Notes under the pieces: generated by a model
Database searches by the model: none
The model's input: only the letters and a program-made list of their open reading frames with translations
What the model was told of the DNA's origin: nothing
NCBI GenBank assembly: GCA_012032345.1
Contig: JAAUQI010000032.1
Span: 1 to 56,693, forward strand
Direction of reading: 5' to 3'
Origin: Leptolyngbyaceae cyanobacterium RM1_1_2
GTDB taxonomy: Bacteria; Cyanobacteriota; Cyanobacteriia; Phormidesmidales; Phormidesmidaceae
DNA length: 56,693 bases
In this document: positions 1 through 9,866 of the stretch, piece by piece
Layout: each line of letters opens with the position of its first letter
How positions within the stretch are numbered: position 1 is the stretch's first letter
Position numbers and translations under genes: made by a program

Positions 1-1
1 C

Positions 2-145
2 CTGTTTGAGGCTTCTCTCCAAGAACTCAATACTTTCGGCAATCTCAAGTACGAAGGGTCTTGCCATGGCTATGACCGGGGGCAGGTGTACTCTTTCATT
101 ATGCTGGCCTTCATTTTGGATTGGTATAATCCGCCTAATCTCTAG
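2..145 (+). CDS. C-terminal end of an unidentified protein, cut by the window edge
   Basis: An open frame enters from the left edge and runs 47 codons to a TAG at 143-145. The visible end is rich in aromatic residues (SFIMLAFILDWYNPPNL) and reads like a folded protein tail, not random sequence. I do not recognise the family. The start and most of the gene lie outside the window. The next gene starts 70 bp downstream on the same strand, so the two could be co-transcribed. Coding character is inferred only from composition and frame. Confidence 0.45.
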   Translation: MFEASLQELNTFGNLKYEGSCHGYDRGQVYSFIMLAFILDWYNPPNL

Positions 146-215
146 CTTCAGCAAGATTTATCAAGAGGGGCAGCGGCAGATAATCAGAGTCATTGGTTTT
201 GAGCAGGAAAACAGC

Positions 216-986
216 ATGGCGGCAGCCTCTAAAACAGCGATTATTACTGGCGGAGCGCAGGGTATTGGCAAAGGCATTGCCCTAAATTTGCTGACTCAGG
301 GCTGGAACGTAGCGATCGCAGATATTGACTCTGAGGCTGGAGCCGACTGCATCAAAGAATTTGAGCTATTCTCAGACGCCGTAATATTCTGTCAAACCGA
401 CGTCACTGATGAAATCTCGGTGCAGAGCTTTGTCGATCAGTCAGTTGAGCGATTTGGCTCTATTCACGGCCTGGTCAACAATGCTGGCATCGCCGACCCT
501 TATAATGACCCAGTTGAGAAACTCTCGCTCAATGACTGGAACCACAAGCTAGCCACTAATCTAACGGGCTATTTTTTAGTGACCAAACACGCTGTCCCCT
601 ACTTGAGAAAGACCCGAGGCGCAGCCGTAAATATTGCCTCCACCCGTGTTCTACAGTCTGAGCCAAATACTGAGGCTTACGTCGCCTCTAAGGGAGGCAT
701 TGTCGCCCTGACTCATGCTCTAGCGATCAGCCTCGGGCCTCACGTTCGCGTTAACTGTGTCAGCCCCGGCTGGATTACGGTCAGCGACTGGCAAAAAGAA
801 AGCCAGCGGAGTGAGCCAAACCTCAGCGATCGCGATCACGATCAGCATCCGGCAGGTCGGGTGGGTACCCCGAATGATGTTGCCGGGCTGGTAGCTTACC
901 TGTTGGCGGAAGAGGCAGGCTTTATTACTGGACAAAACTTCATCGTCGATGGCGGCATGACCCGTAAGATGATTTATGCGGAGTAG
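216..986 (+). CDS. SDR family NAD(P)-dependent oxidoreductase
   Basis: This 256-residue protein is a classical short-chain dehydrogenase/reductase, a cytosolic Rossmann-fold enzyme that oxidises or reduces an alcohol/ketone pair with NAD(P)(H). The cofactor motif TGGAQGIG is at residues 11-18, NNAG at 88-91, the catalytic Ser at about 142, and the YxxxK pair at Tyr155 and Lys159. The C-terminal ITGQNFIVDGG motif is typical of the family. An acidic residue at the end of strand 2 (IADID) favours NAD over NADP; this is an inference. The ATG at 216 was chosen because the Rossmann fold starts right after it and an AGGA-type ribosome site precedes it; the open frame extends further upstream without homology. 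The substrate cannot be read from the sequence. Confidence 0.9.
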   Translation: MAAASKTAIITGGAQGIGKGIALNLLTQGWNVAIADIDSEAGADCIKEFELFSDAVIFCQTDVTDEISVQSFVDQSVERFGSIHGLVNNAGIADPYNDPVEKLSLNDWNHKLATNLTGYFLVTKHAVPYLRKTRGAAVNIASTRVLQSEPNTEAYVASKGGIVALTHALAISLGPHVRVNCVSPGWITVSDWQKESQRSEPNLSDRDHDQHPAGRVGTPNDVAGLVAYLLAEEAGFITGQNFIVDGGMTRKMIYAE

Positions 987-1084
987 GTTTTGTACGAAAG
1001 AACGGTCAAGGGAGGCGTTTTGAGTATAGTAGCAATTTCAATCGCTCCATCTCCCCTTCCTCTTAAATGCCTAATCCACTTAGA

Positions 1085-1921
1085 TTACAGAGCTACGGGT
1101 TCGCCGACGCTCATCAGCTTGTACTCCGTGGGCACGTCTAAATCGTCGAGGGCTGCTTCAAATTCGGCGGGAGTCCCGGTCAGCGTAAACACGCCGTAGT
1201 GCATGGGTACCGCCGTTTTAGGATTGACCCGCTTGACCGCCTCAGCGGCTCGAACTGGCCCCATAGTGAACTGATCGCCAATGCAGGTCAGCATAATATC
1301 CACCGGGCGAAACTGAGAAACCAGCGAAATATCCGAGAACAGATCGGTATCGCCGGTGTGGTAAATCACTGGCCCATTCTCAACGGTAATTAAAAAGCCC
1401 CCCGGATTTCCGGCGTAGGCGGCTGGGTTGCCGTCTGTGCCAATGGCTGAGCTGTGAACGGCTGGAATGAAGGCAACTTTGACTTCGCCTTCTAGCAGGG
1501 TCAGTTCGCCGCCAAAATTACCCTGGGTATCTCGGCCCACTAGGTCTTCTGGGTAGCCTGCCTCAATCAGAGCTTTGCCCAAATCGGCGGTGCTGACCAG
1601 TTTGGCCTGAGTTTTTTCGGCAATTTCAAAGGCGTTGCCGACGTGATCGCCGTGCCCGTGGGTAATCAGAATTAAATCAGCCTCTGTCAGATTAGCTAAA
1701 TCTGCATCCCCGTTGGTATTGAGCGGATTTTGCAGCCACGGATCGATCAGCAACACCTTGCCTGTGGGCGTGGTCAGCTTGAAAGCCGACTGCCCGTACC
1801 ACAGCAGCTCGGTGCCAGAAGACTGGGCCGGACTGGTGGCAGGCAGCCCCAAGATTACAACCGCCAGTGCCCCAACTGCGATCGCACCTAGCCAGCCAGC
1901 CCAAGAGAAATACTGACGCAT
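1085..1921 (-). CDS. Secreted metallo-beta-lactamase-fold metal-dependent hydrolase (UlaG-like)
   Basis: This 278-residue protein has an N-terminal hydrophobic segment that looks like a signal peptide (about residues 1-33), so it is probably exported. The mature part is a metallo-beta-lactamase fold: HGHGDH at residues 88-93 supplies the first metal ligands, followed by a later His (PAVHSS), an Asp (YHTGDTD) and a C-terminal His (MHYG). The spacing matches the UlaG/YtnP-like branch of metal-dependent hydrolases with two-metal sites. The substrate is unknown. It lies 38 bp downstream of the ABC-2 permease on the same strand and may share its transcript. The convergent gap to the SDR gene is 98 bp. 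Confidence 0.85.
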   Translation of the reverse strand: MRQYFSWAGWLGAIAVGALAVVILGLPATSPAQSSGTELLWYGQSAFKLTTPTGKVLLIDPWLQNPLNTNGDADLANLTEADLILITHGHGDHVGNAFEIAEKTQAKLVSTADLGKALIEAGYPEDLVGRDTQGNFGGELTLLEGEVKVAFIPAVHSSAIGTDGNPAAYAGNPGGFLITVENGPVIYHTGDTDLFSDISLVSQFRPVDIMLTCIGDQFTMGPVRAAEAVKRVNPKTAVPMHYGVFTLTGTPAEFEAALDDLDVPTEYKLMSVGEPVAL

Positions 1922-1959
1922 ATTTTTTCTGAATCCTAAATGAAAACAGCCTTAAGTTT

Positions 1960-2738
1960 TTACAACCTGCGTTCAGTTTGCACCATCTGCTGGTAAGAAA
2001 GCCAGCCCAACACCACCATAATTCCGGCAAAAATGACTAAGAACTGCAGATGAGGCGCGATCGCAGCCACATCCTCACCAGCGGCTGCCACCCCCAGCAG
2101 CGCCTCGTTCATGTGATAGACCGGATTAAACTGAGCTAGGTTGAGCAGCACCTCTGGAAACAGCGAGGCAGGCAAAAACGCTCCCCCCAAAATCAGCAGT
2201 GGCACGCCAAAGGCCGCAACTAGGGCGTTGACATCTTCTGTGCGTCGGGCAAACTGAGTACCCAGGATAAAGCCGACGCCGACATAGGCGGCAATGCTGA
2301 GTAAAACAATCAAAAGACTCAGTGCCCAAGACCCTTCAAATCGGGCGCCAGGAGAAAGGCGATCGCGTAGACCAGCCCGGTTTGGCCTAGGCCGATGACG
2401 CTGTGGGCCACAAAAATGCCGAGAAAGTAGGAAAAACCGCTTAGGGGCGAGAGGAACAGTCGCTTCAGCGTGCGATGCTCTCGCTCTGCCACCACCGTGG
2501 CGACGCTGCCCCCCAGACAGCTAAAAAACAGCGCCGCTCCCACTAGGCTCGGCGGCGCAGCATTCTTAAATGCCTCAGCCGTAGAAAGCTGGGCCCGCTC
2601 AGCTAGGATCAAGCCGTTGAGGACTAAAATCAGCGCCGGAAAAATTGCCCAAAAAATCAGGCTGCGCCGCCGTCGTCCCAGCTCGGTTAAAATTCGCTGG
2701 GCGATCGCCAAAGTTTCAGACCCGTATTTCATCAGCAA
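1960..2738 (-). pseudogene. ABC-2 type transporter permease, split by one frameshift
   Basis: Two open frames together encode an integral membrane permease of about 259 residues with the usual six-helix ABC-2 layout. The N-terminal half (2319-2738) ends in a premature TGA. The C-terminal half (from about 2313 down to 1960) continues in the neighbouring frame with no loss of family pattern. Restoring one base near 2325-2332 joins LAPDLKG to LSLLIVLLS. Such proteins export drugs, polysaccharides or other substrates together with an ABC ATPase. No ATPase gene is adjacent here, so the partner must be elsewhere. The break may be real, but it resembles the other one-base deletions in this window. 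Confidence 0.75.
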
Positions 2739-2905
2739 TCTCGTCAGCTTTAAGGTAGCTCAGTATGGCTCATCAGATAGCGATCGCATGAGGAATCATA
2801 CAGGTTGCATCATCAAAAAGCTCAAATCAGATTATTTCTATAGATAAGGAGAACTAAACGAGTCAGTAGCAGCAGGTGAGGTGAAAAAGCTAAGTCATGG
2901 GCTTG

Positions 2906-2952
2906 TAAGGAGATCAGGCATAAAACTCGGCTTTCTATGCCTGATCTCCTTA
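2906..2952. repeat. Perfect 17-bp inverted repeat with 13-nt loop in the divergent uvrB/permease spacer
   Basis: The arms at 2906-2922 and 2936-2952 are exactly complementary: TAAGGAGATCAGGCATA against its reverse complement. They are separated by a 13-nt loop. The repeat lies between genes that diverge (permease to the left, uvrB to the right), so it is not placed as a 3' terminator, and no T tract follows on either strand. It could be a leader hairpin, a double operator, or a degenerate dispersed element. The left arm also contains AAGGAG, a ribosome-site sequence that the hairpin would sequester, although no start codon is well placed for it. Flanking positions 2739-2905 and 2953-3160 show no other gene. 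Confidence 0.6.
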
Positions 2953-3160
2953 AAGGAAGTCGTTGGCTTTGAAGCTCAGTTAGACTTTACTGAGCTATCT
3001 GGTTACCAAAAACAGAATGACCGGATACAGTTCGGTAATCTGTCGAGATTTTGATCCTTAGACGACAGGCGATCGCAGCTCGATTCGTCATTATAGTAAG
3101 AGGAGTACAAACTTATTGTTTGGCTTCGACGCTGCGTTTGCGATCTCAACTAGAGCTTCT

Positions 3161-5217
3161 ATGGACTTCAACATCCAAGCCCCGTTTGAGCCGATGGGGG
3201 ATCAGCCAAAAGCGATCGCTCAGCTCACCCAGTACCTGAGTCAGGGTCATCGCTATCAGACTTTGCTAGGGGCGACCGGCACTGGCAAACCCACACCCTG
3301 GCGCGGGTAATCGCCAAAATTGGCAGGCCAACGCTGCTGCTAGCCCACAACAAGACCCTGGCAGCACAGCTTTGCAACGAACTGCGCGAGTTCTTTCCTG
3401 ACAACGCCGTCGAATATTTTATTAGCTATTACGACTACTACCAGCCGGAAGCTTACATTCCGGTGACAGATACCTATATTGCTAAAACCGCGTCGATCAA
3501 CGAAGAAATCGACATGCTGCGGCACTCCGCCACGCGATCGCTGTTTGAGCGCAAAGACGTAATTGTGGTGGCCTCTATTAGCTGTATTTACGGTTTGGGC
3601 ATTCCGTCTGAGTACCTCAAAGCCTCGATTCCGCTGCGGGTGGGGATGGAGCTAAACCAGCGGCAGGTGCTGCGAGATCTGGCCTCAATTCAGTACGATC
3701 GCAATGACTTAGACCTGGGGCGCGGTCGCTTTCGGGTCAAAGGCGACGTGCTGGAGATTGGCCCCGCCTACGAAGACCGGGTGATTCGGGTTGAGTTTTT
3801 TGGTGACGAAATTGACGCTATCCGCTACATTGACCCGATTACGGGCACGACAATTCAGAGCATGGAGTCGCTAAATATTTACCCGGCGCGGCACTTTGTC
3901 ACACCCGATGAAAAGCTAGAGCAGGCATGTCAGGATATAGAAGACGAACTCAAAGGGCGACTGGAAGAACTTGAAACCGAAGGCAAGCTTTTAGAAGCCC
4001 AGCGCCTAGAGCAGCGCACCCGCTATGACCTGGAAATGCTCAAAGAAGTGGGCTACTGTAACGGCGTTGAAAACTACGCCCGCCATCTGGCCGGACGCCA
4101 GCCCGGTTCGCCGCCAGAGTGTCTGCTAGACTACTTTCCCAAAGACTGGCTGCTGGCGATTGACGAATCCCACGTGACGATTCCGCAAATTCACGGCATG
4201 TACAACGGCGATCGCTCCCGCAAAATGGTGCTGATCGACCACGGCTTCCGGCTGCCCAGCGCCGCCGATAACCGCCCGCTCAAGGCCGAAGAGTTTTGGC
4301 AAAAGGTGAATCAGTGCATTTTTGCCTCAGCCACACCAGGGGTTTGGGAGCTAGAGCAGTCGGGCGGCGAAGTGGAGATGATCGCCAAAGGCAAGGATGA
4401 GAAAAAGGTTTACGTTAAAAGTACCGGACGGGTAGCCGAGCAGGTGATTCGCCCTACCGGGGTCGTTGATCCAGAAATTTTTGTGCGGCCCACCGACGGC
4501 CAAGTAGACGATTTACTAGGGGAGATTAGAGAGCGGGTGCTGCGCCAAGAGCGCACTCTGGTGACGACGCTGACCAAGCGCATGGCTGAAGACCTGACCG
4601 AGTACTTTGACGAACACGGGGTGCGAGTACGCTATTTGCACTCTGAAATTCACTCGATTGAGCGAATTGAGATTTTGCAGGATCTGCGCGACGGCCACTT
4701 TGACGTGCTGGTGGGGGTTAACCTGCTGCGAGAAGGGCTGGATCTACCGGAGGTTTCGCTGGTAGCCATTTTAGATGCTGACAAAGAGGGCTTTTTACGG
4801 GCGGAGCGATCGCTGATTCAAACCATCGGGCGGGCAGCACGGCACGTTAAGGGACAGGCGATTCTCTACGCCAGCACCCTCACAGACAGCATGGCTAAAG
4901 CGATCGACGAAACCGAGCGCCGCCGCGCCATTCAGCTTGCCTACAACGAAGAACACGGCATCGTGCCTAAGTCAATTATTCGGCGTAAGCAAAACGCAAT
5001 TTTGGCCTTTTTGGAAGTCTCTCGCAAGCTCAATGCTCAAGAGCTAGAGCAGGTTTACGAACACAGCGAAGACCTGCCCCTAGAAAATATTCCAGAACTG
5101 ATTGGTCAGCTCGAAAAGCAGATGAAAGAATCCGCCAAAAACCTACAGTTTGAAGAAGCCGCTAAGTACCGCGATCGGATTAAACATCTGCGCGACAAGC
5201 TGATTGGCAAACGCTGA
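3161..5217 (+). pseudogene. uvrB: UvrABC system protein B (excinuclease subunit), frameshifted in the Walker A motif
   Basis: UvrB is the damage-verifying DEAD/SF2-like helicase of nucleotide excision repair; it is loaded by UvrA and then recruits UvrC. Reconstructed length is 685 residues, normal for the family. The start at 3161 gives [16 protein letters not shown], the conserved N-terminus. Reading breaks just after GATGTGK (about 3287-3289): the frame runs into a stop at 3308, while the next frame continues with [20 protein letters not shown], and the rest is intact. It includes the beta-hairpin [10 protein letters not shown], the DESH box, helicase motifs near [10 protein letters not shown] and a C-terminal UVR domain. 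One extra A in the AAA run restores the frame. Because UvrB is broadly needed for repair, a sequencing deletion is the likelier explanation. Confidence 0.9.
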
Positions 5218-5420
5218 ATCTGCTGGTTTGCTGTAATTAGCGCGATCCCTCGTCGCTCCAAAAGGATCAGTGTTATCTTTTGGTGAAAGATTATCAATTT
5301 GACATGACATACTGAGGCTAAGGACTCAGTTTTAATTCCTTTTTAACTTCATCCCAGGGCACCATGGTGACCCCGTGCCCTATCCTTTACGGGCACCGGA
5401 GTTCCTCGCAGGAGACAGAC

Positions 5421-6359
5421 ATGGTTTTCAAACAGCAGCCTCGCCGCCCTTCGTCGCGGCTGGTCGTCAGAGATGGAGAATTCCCCGAGGTGGTGCGCTT
5501 AGGCGATCCCCATTCGCAATGGCGAGATCTTTATCACCTGCTGCTGACGATTCCCTGGACGGGGTTTATCGGGCTGTTGGGCATGATTTATCTGCTGATC
5601 AATACTGCCTTTGCGATCGCCTACTTAGCCGGGGGCGACTGCATCGCCAACTCAGACGGCTCGTTTATGGATGCTTTCTTCTTCAGTGTGCAGACAATGG
5701 CCTCAATCGGCTATGGCAACATGAACCCCACGACGACTTATGCCAATTTGCTAGTTGTAGTCGAAGCTTTTGTGGGGCTTTTGTTTGTGGCGATGGCGAC
5801 GGGGCTGATTTTCAACCGATTTTCTCTGCCCACTGCCCGCATTTTGTTTAGCCACGTTGCGGTGATTGCCCCCCACAATGGCGTCCCCACTCTGATGTTT
5901 CGCACCGCTAACAAACGACGCAATCGCATTCTCGAAGCCCAGCTCTGGGTGACACTGGTGCGGGATGAAATCAGCCTGGAAGGTGAATACCTACGGCGGT
6001 TTCACGACCTGCACCTGATCCGCTCCCACACACCGCTGTTTGCTCTGACCTGGACAGCGATGCACCCCATCGACCCCAGCAGTCCCCTGCATGGAGAAAC
6101 GTCAGAGTCCCTCGTGACTTCTAATGCTGAAATTGTGGTGGCTCTGACAGGCATTGACGAAACCGTTTCTCAAACCATTCATGCCCGTCACTCATTTGTC
6201 TCAGAAGAAATCAGGTGGAATCACCGACTGGCTGACATTCTGCTATGGACAGAGGACGGTCGGCGGGCGATTGACTACACCAGCTTTGACCGCGTGGTGC
6301 CTATACCCTCTCCTGAAGAAACCAATGGCTCGCTCAGCCGCGATCGCCATCGAATGTAG
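5421..6359 (+). CDS. Inward-rectifier potassium channel (KirBac-type)
   Basis: This 312-residue protein matches prokaryotic Kir channels: an N-terminal cytoplasmic slide helix, TM1 (about residues 50-72), a pore helix with selectivity filter SIGYG at residues 95-99, TM2 (about 110-132) and a C-terminal immunoglobulin-like cytoplasmic domain. It should form a tetrameric K+ channel in the plasma membrane. The filter has Ser where many Kir proteins have Thr, and GYG is followed by Asn where Asp is commoner; both may alter conductance. The ATG at 5421 follows a good GGAG site (AGGAGACAGAC). The 3' end overlaps the oppositely oriented lipA gene by 26 bp, so the two transcripts are antisense at their ends. 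Confidence 0.9.
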   Translation: MVFKQQPRRPSSRLVVRDGEFPEVVRLGDPHSQWRDLYHLLLTIPWTGFIGLLGMIYLLINTAFAIAYLAGGDCIANSDGSFMDAFFFSVQTMASIGYGNMNPTTTYANLLVVVEAFVGLLFVAMATGLIFNRFSLPTARILFSHVAVIAPHNGVPTLMFRTANKRRNRILEAQLWVTLVRDEISLEGEYLRRFHDLHLIRSHTPLFALTWTAMHPIDPSSPLHGETSESLVTSNAEIVVALTGIDETVSQTIHARHSFVSEEIRWNHRLADILLWTEDGRRAIDYTSFDRVVPIPSPEETNGSLSRDRHRM

Positions 6360-7233
6360 TCGGGTTTCGTGGGGAGTGAGCCATTAGATCCTGCACCTGC
6401 TCAGCATGATAAGAGCTGCGGGTCAGCGGCGAAGAGACTACCTGCAAAAAGCCCATTTGCTCTCCTTGCTGCTGCCACCGGGCAAACTGTCCCGGCGTGA
6501 CAAAGGCTTGCACAGGGAGGTGTTTGGGGCTGGGCTGCAGATACTGTCCGATGGTGAGAATATCACAATCAACCTGACGCAAATCTGCCATCACCTGCTG
6601 CACTTCGTCGTCAGTTTCCCCCAGACCTACCATAATGCCAGACTTGGTGTAGACCCAGGGGGCGATCGCTCGGGTTCGCTTTAGCAGCTCCAGTGTCCGG
6701 GCATAGTCGCCCTGGGGCCGCACCCGGCGGTAGAGGCGGGAGACAGTTTCGGTATTGTGGTTAAGCACTTCAGGCTGAGCCGACAAAATCGTCTCCAGAG
6801 CATCCCAGATGCCGCAGAGATCGGGAATTAAAACTTCAATTGTGGTGTTGGCTGAAGCTTTGCGAACGGCAGCAATACAGGCCACAAACTGAGACGCGCC
6901 GCCATCGGGTAGGTCATCTCGATTCACTGACGTGATCACGACGTGCTTGAGCGCCATGCGCTTGACCGCCTCAGCCAGACGCAGGGGTTCTGTAGGGTCT
7001 AGGGCTTTAGGCTTTTTCTCAAAGTCAATATCACAGTAGGGGCAGGCTCGGGTACAGGCAGGCCCCATGATTAAAAAGGTAGCTGTACCTGCCTGGAAGC
7101 ATTCACCAATATTGGGGCAAGAGGCTTCTTCGCAGACGGTATTGAGGCCCAAGTCTTGCAAAACGGCCTTGACGTTGCCAACCCGCTCCCACTGAGGCGC
7201 TTTGACCCTAAGCCAGTCTGGTTTCACTGCCAC
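6334..7233 (-). CDS. lipA: Lipoyl synthase (radical SAM)
   Basis: LipA inserts two sulfurs into octanoyl groups on the E2 and H-protein domains of 2-oxoacid dehydrogenases and the glycine cleavage system. The 299-residue protein has the auxiliary-cluster cysteines at 34, 39 and 45 ([12 protein letters not shown]) and the radical-SAM CxxxCxxC at 60, 64 and 67 (CTRACPYC). A conserved RSSYHAE segment near the C-terminus carries the serine ligand of the auxiliary cluster. Its natural partner, the pyruvate dehydrogenase E1 pair, is encoded about 27 kb away in this window. The 3' end overlaps the K+ channel gene by 26 bp. A dispersed repeat lies about 100 bp upstream of its start. Confidence 0.95.
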   Translation of the reverse strand: MAVKPDWLRVKAPQWERVGNVKAVLQDLGLNTVCEEASCPNIGECFQAGTATFLIMGPACTRACPYCDIDFEKKPKALDPTEPLRLAEAVKRMALKHVVITSVNRDDLPDGGASQFVACIAAVRKASANTTIEVLIPDLCGIWDALETILSAQPEVLNHNTETVSRLYRRVRPQGDYARTLELLKRTRAIAPWVYTKSGIMVGLGETDDEVQQVMADLRQVDCDILTIGQYLQPSPKHLPVQAFVTPGQFARWQQQGEQMGFLQVVSSPLTRSSYHAEQVQDLMAHSPRNPTTFDGDRG

Positions 7234-7335
7234 TAAAACTTGCCCTCACGATTTCAAGCCTGATCTTAGCAATTCTTTCTCAGCAATTCCTAGCTTTGAA
7301 GCTACTGGGTCAGCCTTACAACGCTCTCAACAGAT

Positions 7336-7437
7336 ACAGCAAACCGCAGTTTGGTTATGACAACTCAGATCGCTGAATCTTTGCGTGACCGGCAATCCTG
7401 TTCATCCTTCTGCCTTCATCCTTCTGCCTTTCGCTAT
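7336..7437. repeat. Dispersed repeat A, copy 1
   Basis: About 100 bp here match a second copy at 16559-16665 with few differences. Shared blocks include ACCGCAGTTTGGTTA, ACAACTCAGATCGCTGAATC and a short tandem array of the 14-mer CATCCTTCTGCCTT. Both copies lie in the same orientation upstream of a minus-strand gene (lipA here, the flavoprotein there). No open frame of note is inside. It is probably a small non-autonomous repeat or a shared upstream region. The surrounding spacer 7234-7499 holds nothing else I can recognise. Confidence 0.7.
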
Positions 7438-7499
7438 ATCTTTGGCGCTGCCTCTCTAGAGAATAAAACTGACCCAGTGAGCGTCTATCGTAAAACTGA

Positions 7500-9197
7500 T
7501 TATACTGACCTGGCTGATTTTCCTTGAGTAGAGCGCCGCTTGACTATTTGATAGCCTAAAAGCACTGTGCCCAGAGCTACTAGAGCTGGCAGGGTACCCG
7601 GTTCGGGAACCACCTCGTACTCAAAATCCTCTCCGGCCAGGGCTGGAAACAGGGTCGGAGCAATCCGCTCTTTAGATGCCTGCTCATACGCGTAGGCAAA
7701 ACCAATCAGCTCTGGTTCACTGTAGGCCAGACCCGAAAAGGTGACGCCATAGGGTGCCCCAGACTCCCGGTATCCGGCTGGCACCAGCACGCTGGGGTAG
7801 CCTGCTTTGGCGGCAATGCCAGCGCCGCGATTGGCCGGAAATAAGATGGCATCAAGGTCGTAAGTATCAATATAGGCATCAATGCCTTCTTCTTTGGCCA
7901 CCTGTAAATCAGCTGCCCTGGCTGCCAGATAGTCCAGAGTATCAGCGCTTTCGGGAGACAAATCAACCGCCTCAGAAAGCAGTGCCAGCACCTGACCGTA
8001 CTTCAGAGCCACATCAGCATTGGCTTCGTTAAAGGCGATTACCTCAGCCAGACTGCCAACGGGAGCCTCTGCTACCAGACTCGCCAAATACGCATTGAGA
8101 TCCCGCTTAAACTCATAGACCAGTACCGAAAAGCCCAGATCATTGACGGCTTCCTGGTTGAGAATATCTTCATACACGATCGTAGCCCCCAAGGACTCAA
8201 TGGTGGCGATCGCCTCTTCTAAAATCGCAATTTCGCTCTCATCCAGTCCAGTCCAGTAGCGCTCTTTGGGAACGCCAATACGAGTCCCTGCTAGGGCATC
8301 TTTGTCAAGAAACTGAGTGTAGTCGGTAAAAGACTTTCCTACACTCGTTGCCGTCGCCGGATCGTTGGGGTCAATGCCTGTGAGAAAGCCCAGCAGCGTG
8401 GCCGCATCAGCCACGGTCTTACCAAAAGGCCCAGCCGTATCTTGACTAACTGCAATTGGGATAATGCCATCCCGACTCACCAGGCCCACCGTAGGCTTAA
8501 TGCCAACAACTGAGTTCTGGTTGGCAGGGCTAAGAATAGATCCTGATGTTTCTGTACCGATAGAGATGGGCACTAAGCTAGCCGCTACCGCCGCCGCTGA
8601 CCCGGCACTTGATCCGCCAGGGGAGAGCACAGGTCTACCATCGCCCCCCTCCAGTGGAAACGGATTGTAAGGGTTAAAAGTATAGCCATTTAACGAGCTA
8701 TAACCGGCTGGCATTCCGGTGGTCAGGAAATTGGCAAATTCCGTCAGGCTAGCCTTACCCAGAATGATCGCGCCCGCATCCCGTAGCTGGTCGGCAATGA
8801 AGGCATCATCCGGCGGAATTGAGCCTTCCAAGGCAACTGAACCAGCCGTCGTTGGTAAATCGAAGGTGTCAATATTGTCTTTCAGTAGTACCGGAATACC
8901 GTGCAGCAGGCTACGAGGCCCGGAGACCTGCCGTTCAGTATCCAGCGCGATCGCAGTTTCCAGGGCTTTGGGATTCAGTGTGACAAAATTGTTTAGCTGA
9001 CCTTCATAGGCGTCAATTCGATTCAAGTAAAGCTGAGTCAGGCTGGCTGAAGTCAAGGCGTTTTGATCGAAGGCGTTGTTAATGTCTGCTAGCGAGGCGT
9101 TGGTCAGGCTAAACGTAGCTGCCAGTGCAGCCGGCGCAAAAGAGACTAACGAGATAGCTGCTGTCGTTGCAGCGTATCCTACAGGTTTAAAAAACAC
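7500..9197 (-). CDS. Secreted amidase (amidase-signature family) with a PEP-CTERM sorting tail
   Basis: The amidase-signature fold uses a Ser-cisSer-Lys triad to hydrolyse amide bonds. In this 565-residue protein the candidates are Lys106 (LLKDNID), the cis-Ser at about 196 in GGSSAGS, and the nucleophile Ser220 in TETSGS. A signal peptide covers about residues 1-27. The C-terminus carries a PEP-CTERM signal: a VPEPGT motif, a hydrophobic helix and a basic KRRS end. That signal is recognised by exosortase/EpsH-type systems and predicts surface sorting together with exopolysaccharide. Amidase-signature enzymes are usually cytosolic, so this surface version is notable. The substrate is unknown. 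The neighbouring secreted M28 peptidase might act in the same extracellular peptide or amide turnover (inference). Confidence 0.88.
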   Translation of the reverse strand: MFFKPVGYAATTAAISLVSFAPAALAATFSLTNASLADINNAFDQNALTSASLTQLYLNRIDAYEGQLNNFVTLNPKALETAIALDTERQVSGPRSLLHGIPVLLKDNIDTFDLPTTAGSVALEGSIPPDDAFIADQLRDAGAIILGKASLTEFANFLTTGMPAGYSSLNGYTFNPYNPFPLEGGDGRPVLSPGGSSAGSAAAVAASLVPISIGTETSGSILSPANQNSVVGIKPTVGLVSRDGIIPIAVSQDTAGPFGKTVADAATLLGFLTGIDPNDPATATSVGKSFTDYTQFLDKDALAGTRIGVPKERYWTGLDESEIAILEEAIATIESLGATIVYEDILNQEAVNDLGFSVLVYEFKRDLNAYLASLVAEAPVGSLAEVIAFNEANADVALKYGQVLALLSEAVDLSPESADTLDYLAARAADLQVAKEEGIDAYIDTYDLDAILFPANRGAGIAAKAGYPSVLVPAGYRESGAPYGVTFSGLAYSEPELIGFAYAYEQASKERIAPTLFPALAGEDFEYEVVPEPGTLPALVALGTVLLGYQIVKRRSTQGKSARSV

Positions 9198-9567
9198 ACT
9201 TTCACCCCAATAACACTACAGATAGGAGTCACAACACAGATTTGCCAAAGCTTTTAGAGGCAGCGTCTGCACTGGTGTCGTCACTTCAGAATCTTTAGTC
9301 AAAGAGGCGAGCTGCGATGTATTTATTTTGACCAAAACCAAAAAAGCAATGAGGCTTTCTAACCTCCTTGACGCTGTCCGTAGCAGAACAGAAAAATTTG
9401 GCTTTTGACAAGCCGTTAATTCAAACTTACACCTGTTGTCGTGAATGTACTTATGTGAATCGCAAACAAAAGTTCTAGGTTGTTTATATGTCTTATTGTT
9501 TCCTTTTATATCCTCATTGCTTTCTCAGATTTAAGCCTATGATCAGTAAGACAGATTAAAACTTGAG
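9198..9567. other. AT-rich intergenic stretch without a recognised gene
   Basis: This divergent spacer lies between the amidase (minus) and the zinc-ribbon gene (plus). It is noticeably AT-rich from about 9420. I see no convincing open frame, tRNA or strong stem-loop. It must hold the amidase promoter, and it ends in the terminator-like hairpin annotated next, which suggests a short plus-strand leader or small RNA could begin here; that is inference only. Confidence 0.4.
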
Positions 9568-9613
9568 CTTATGCTTACCTCCAGACAAAACTATGCATAA
9601 GCATAAGTTTTTT
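9568..9613 (+). terminator. Terminator-like hairpin in the leader of the zinc-ribbon gene
   Basis: The arms CTTATGCTTA (9568-9577) and TAAGCATAAG (9598-9607) are perfectly complementary and are followed directly by TTTTTTCTTT. This has the form of an intrinsic terminator on the plus strand. No plus-strand gene lies upstream, so it could end an unannotated small RNA or act as an attenuator before the gene at 9666. The stem is AT-rich and the loop is 20 nt long, so it may be weak. Confidence 0.4.
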
Positions 9614-9665
9614 CTTTCAGTTGACGCTGCGATACCAACTTAAAACATCAATTAACGAGGCTATT

Positions 9666-9863
9666 ATGACATCTTGCCCTTACTGCTCAAGCAACGTACT
9701 GCGCCACGTTCGGCACAATCAAATCTACTGGTTTTGTCAGCACTGCTGGCAGGAAGTCCCTGAGCTTTCCCAGGAAATAGAAACTAGGTGCTGGCAGACA
9801 TCTACAGTCCTGACTCGCTCTGCTAGTCTGCCACTGCCTCAGTCTGTTTCTGTTGTTATATAG
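9666..9863 (+). CDS. Small zinc-ribbon protein
   Basis: This 65-residue protein has two CxxC knuckles, CPYC (Cys4, Cys7) and CQHC (Cys24, Cys27), separated by 16 residues. They should bind one zinc ion in a rubredoxin-like or zinc-ribbon fold. The tail beyond residue 35 is unstructured and Ser/Leu-rich. The ATG at 9666 was chosen because the ribbon begins at once and the upstream extension is without pattern. It converges with the M28 peptidase gene, leaving only a 3-bp gap between stop codons. Such single ribbons often bind nucleic acid or serve as protein adaptors, but the role here is unknown. Confidence 0.65.
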   Translation: MTSCPYCSSNVLRHVRHNQIYWFCQHCWQEVPELSQEIETRCWQTSTVLTRSASLPLPQSVSVVI

Positions 9864-9866
9864 GGC

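Noticed and set aside
990-1199. Plus-strand open frame after the SDR gene
   Set aside because: Most of it is antisense to the metallo-beta-lactamase-fold gene and lacks a start site.
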